From assembly GCF_000003815.2 (NCBI RefSeq), contig NC_049980.1, positions 9,141,594 through 9,205,593 of the forward strand: a stretch of 64,000 bases of DNA, given 5' to 3'. Source of the stretch: Branchiostoma floridae (lineage: Eukaryota; Chordata; Leptocardii; Amphioxiformes; Branchiostomatidae). Below are positions 60,601-64,000 of the stretch, piece after piece (position 1 is the stretch's first letter; the number at the start of each line of letters is the position of its first letter). The notes under the pieces are model-generated. The model did no database searches. It was not told where the DNA came from and was given only the letters and a program-made list of their open reading frames with translations. The position numbers and the translations under genes are program-made.

Positions 60601-60781
60601 TGTACAGAGCCGAGCATCGCTGACTATGTGTGGCATTTTCCTCGATTAGAAACGTGGGAAGGGTGTTACATGCATGCTAGCGAAAGTATAACTTGAATAA
60701 ATGAGTAACGAATAAAGAAAAAGCAGCAAAAAGTAGCTTTTGGTTAGGTAGAAATCCATGACAGCCTCCAGAACAATCCAC
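57616..60781. other. Intergenic, no gene supported
   Basis: AT-rich apart from a GC-rich patch at 58495-58610. A degenerate relative of the 25420-25604 MITE is visible at about 59508-59560. The G9 run near 59230 and a GGGAGGGGGAGGG stretch near 59110 are simple sequence. Confidence 0.5.
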
Positions 60782-60790
60782 CTTGTGTAC

Positions 60791-60848
60791 TAGCCTGGAG
60801 TCCAGTCCTGTTCGCTTTGTTCCGCGAACAGGACAGGACTCCAGGCTA
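60791..60848. mobile_element. 58-bp palindromic mini-element, family C, with perfect 9-bp TSD
   Basis: Left arm TAGCCTGGAGTCCAGTCCTG, continuing TTCGC, pairs with the right arm at all but one position, leaving only an 8-base loop. CTTGTGTAC lies on both sides (60782-60790 and 60849-60857). The arms match the termini of the 110-bp element at 55903-56012, so this is almost pure termini. Confidence 0.92.
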
Positions 60849-60857
60849 CTTGTGTAC

Positions 60858-63081
60858 CTCCTGCTCTTCCACTAGACCTGAACGAGATTGTCTAGCTGTT
60901 AGCGCCACCTTGCTATAGTTGATAAAACTCCCTGCGTTATAAGAAGACTGAGCTGTAGCGCAGGTATCCGCCCTTACCCAAATTGCTCATGTATGCAAGG
61001 CAACATTCTGCACGACCTAGACCCTTTGTAGTTTTCTCGTCTCTTATTGCGTTTTGTCCTCCATTCAAGTGGTGGGATTTTTTTTCAGTGGATGTTCCAC
61101 TTAATTGCGCCTTCCCCCATGTAGTCTGTACAAACCTGGGTGTAAAACCTGTCCGGTTGGCTGTAGTTTATTTCATCAAAAAAACGTGATTGGAACAATC
61201 TTTCCTTCTAGCACTGTGCCCTACGTTCTGCAGGTCACGAAAATGTGGGTCACAAACGTACAGCAGACGGTCATTCACCAACGTGGAACAAAAGTGGTGA
61301 CAACATACAAGAAGAAACATTTCGTGCTACAATTTCTTCAAGACTAGAACGACTCTCCACGACATTTCAGGCAAGATTTTTGAGGGAGAAGAGATTTTTG
61401 ACTCATGGATTCGGGCCATCCTCTTCCAACACCATTTAGAACGCTTGAGAGAACACATATGGGGCTGAGAATTGTCAAAAATGCCTCTTGGACGAGATTG
61501 ATTCATGAATGTGCAACTGTTGCTGGTACCGCCGGGTCTATTTACAATGGGTGCTGACCCTCAGTTACTGTGATTTCGTCCTCACATCGATCGGTGAGTA
61601 TGCTGTCAACCTATAAAGTACTAGAAGTGTCGCAAACCACTTTGGCCAGATTTACACACGTTTTTTTCTGAGCCGACTCCAAGTCGCCGAGTCGTCCTGT
61701 AGCCGATTAATAATGCGTGTGTAAATTGGACCATTGTGTCATGAAATACAGGTGACATTTCAGATAGTTTTGTGCATGACGCAATCATATCCATTGACAT
61801 TTCATGACCCCAAAAAGCACCTGAAAGGTCGTTGAACCGCATATACAACTGTGCTAGCATTTTTTCTTAGACCCTCAACAAAAGTTATCTGATTTTTTTC
61901 GACAATACATTTGTGAGTGCGTGAGTTTGAATAGGGTAATCAAATCGTCACCTTAGAACCTTGGAAACGCTTTTTCAAAAACGCCGTTCTTGAAACTAAA
62001 CCCTAACTGTTGGTGTCTCGGTAAGTGCCACGGTTGGAACAGTGGGAAAGGAAATGACAAAGACACATCCATCCGTTCAACATACAGGCACGTATCATGT
62101 GGCCTTACAAATACCTGTGCAGAAAACACATGTTCTATTTGTCGCCCGAGGGATCCCCGGGAGTACACTGTCCTTTGCTCGCTCTTGCGTTGCCAACTAC
62201 CCCTAGCTGTTGCTTACAAAAGCCTTCACGACGGAGCATCGAATTAGTAAATTGCCGGCTATTTCATCTTGGAATCGATTTGTGTCAGTATGTTGTCTGT
62301 AGTGCTATTTTTTAAGAATTCCTTAAATCTATAAAACAAAACATACTTCAATATCCAGTTGTGCTCGAATGAATGACCTCACCTCACCTATCATTTGACC
62401 TTCTAATGACCGCGTGCATGAAAACAATTTCACAACAACAGAAAACAAATTAGCGGAAACAAAATAGTCCACATGACCACAAGGAAATGTGCATGCGGAA
62501 ATGGGTGCCACACACCATGACGTCATAATCAGACGACATTTAGGACATGTGCAGGTGTGGCTCTACATACGGAGTGTTCAGAGTCCTAAACACTACTTGA
62601 TCGTTTTACACAGAGCAGGACTTCACACTGCGAACCCCAAGTTCTCCTCACCTCCTTTTCCAGTCATGTGTGCCGTATTGTGGACTATGGACTGTTTGGA
62701 AGAAGCACCTGGTACGGGTATCTGATCATGGTAAGTACAGTGCTGTCCATCATAATTACTGTGAAGACTACTGTGACCTAGCCGAAGGGAAGGTAACGTG
62801 TTATCATTCATGCCATACCTGTGACGCGAAAACGTTCGATACGGGTGTTCCGGACCGGGCCATAACTTCCGTATCGCACAGGTTCGAAAGGCGTATCACA
62901 CGGGCTCCATTCGAATAAATCGAACTGTTTCGAGCGGTGCCATCGAAAGTTCGAATACCTGATTCGGGCGTTGGAACATTACTGTTGCAACACCTTTTGT
63001 TGGAGGGCACCAAATTTGTTCAACTTCTGGCGCATTTCGCATCAAAAAAAGGGTTTTCTCAGGTGGGTATGGCATAAATAA
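60858..63081. other. Intergenic, no gene supported
   Basis: Several 60-85-codon frames exist on both strands, none with a recognisable domain. 62820-62950 carries repeated TTCGAA and ACGGGTG/ACGGGC words of unclear nature. Confidence 0.5.
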
Positions 63082-63167
63082 AATACAACACGGTCTTCGG
63101 TCGTCGGGCGATCCGACCCCCGGTCGGGCTGGGACCTCGGGTGATACGGAATACGCCGTGTTGTATT
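63082..63167. mobile_element. Short inverted-repeat element
   Basis: AATACAACACGG at the left is mirrored by CCGTGTTGTATT at the right. The interior is rich in CGGTCG/CGACC words. About 86 bp; no target duplication was found. Confidence 0.6.
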
Positions 63168-63404
63168 CTATATGTATTGTTCGTCTATACAAAAAAAAAT
63201 AAAGAAATCCAATTGCAAGGAGCTAATAATTGGCAAAAATTAACCTCTGTGTGTTACCATGTATAACACCTGTGGACGATATCTTTCTGCCAGCATTCTC
63301 CTGTTGCTCACTAGGTCTGGCAGTGTGACTCAAAGGAAATGCCAATATTCTTAGATCATACCTCTTTTTTTAAGTATTTGCCATTGTGGCCTTAGTTTGA
63401 AAAC

Positions 63405-63705
63405 AAAGGGGGGGGGGGGGGGGGGTCACTGCGGTTCTCACTGCGGTAAGTTGGTGGTGTCGCTGCGAGGAGTCTACCACTGTAAAGTCCACGGCCGTGG
63501 AGTCCTGGAGTCCATCACTGGAAAGTCTATGGCCGTGACGTCCATCACAGTAAAGTCCACGGCGGTGGAGTCCACCACTGCTAAGTCCACGGCCGTGGAA
63601 TCCATCACTGGAAAGTCCACGGTCGTGACGCTCACCACTATAAAGTCCACGACGGTGGAGTCCACCATTGTCAAATCCACGGTCATGGTGCCCGGCACTA
63701 AAAGG
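63405..63705. repeat. Minisatellite with CCACGGCCGTGG core
   Basis: After a G17-type run come about ten diverged units of ~24-30 bp, AAGTCCACGGCCGTGGAGTC plus CA(T/C)CACTG. The core is itself palindromic. The open frames on both strands (ST/VD-rich) come from the repeat. Confidence 0.9.
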
Positions 63706-63758
63706 TCTTAAAATGTCTTTACCAAACGTTTTATTTCCACGCTCGCACCAGTTTGGAT

Positions 63759-63914
63759 NNNNNNNNNNNNNNNNNNNNNNNNNNNNNNNNNNNNNNNNNN
63801 NNNNNNNNNNNNNNNNNNNNNNNNNNNNNNNNNNNNNNNNNNNNNNNNNNNNNNNNNNNNNNNNNNNNNNNNNNNNNNNNNNNNNNNNNNNNNNNNNNNN
63901 NNNNNNNNNNNNNN
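63759..63914. other. Assembly gap (156 N)
   Basis: Run of N next to the minisatellite, which probably caused the assembly break. Confidence 0.99.
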
Positions 63915-64000
63915 AACTCTTATCGATCAAAGAACTCAATGTCGCATTGGAGAGTTAATAGAATTTCTCCGTATGAACCAACTAGCCAGGCCCGTAGCAA

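Noticed and set aside
63474-63711. Ser/Thr- or Val/Asp-rich proteins over the minisatellite
   Set aside because: Open in several frames only because the repeat unit lacks stop codons.

Overview
The window looks like nuclear DNA of an invertebrate chordate, most likely a lancelet (Branchiostoma). This is inferred from content, not a database match: intron-rich genes with GT-AG junctions, domain-shuffled secreted proteins (a somatomedin B/peroxidase/sushi/EGF/C-type lectin protein and a coiled-coil fibrinogen-domain protein), an L1/Tx1-like LINE, and very many small inverted-repeat transposons. There are no operons, CRISPR arrays or bacterial genes. Three assembly gaps (runs of N) are present.

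Layout: 1-9.7 kb is gene-free repeat-rich DNA (SINE, microsatellite, MITEs, a ~2 kb Harbinger-like element with a LINE fragment inside). 9.73-13.63 kb is a 5'-truncated LINE on the minus strand, bounded by a 16-bp target duplication. 13.97-27.73 kb is a 20-exon plus-strand animal haem peroxidase gene whose introns hold at least eight MITE-type insertions. 29.72-41.30 kb is one complete 11.56-kb DNA transposon with inverted termini and a perfect 8-bp target duplication. It carries two convergent genes: a single-exon PIF1-type helicase (+) and a multi-exon P-element/THAP9-like transposase (-). 41.3-53.1 kb is gene-free and repeat-rich. 53.11-57.14 kb is a five-exon plus-strand fibrinogen-related protein gene. 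The remainder is intergenic, with foldback elements and a minisatellite.

The main candidate for an undescribed system is the 11.56-kb transposon. A P-superfamily DDE transposase, apparently with an RFX-like winged helix at its N terminus where a THAP finger would be expected, shares one mobile unit with a PIF1 helicase that ends in a homeodomain-like helix-turn-helix. The boundaries were read directly from the sequence. The two host genes look like ordinary secreted proteins, perhaps of extracellular matrix or innate defence; nothing in the sequence links them functionally to each other or to the transposon.
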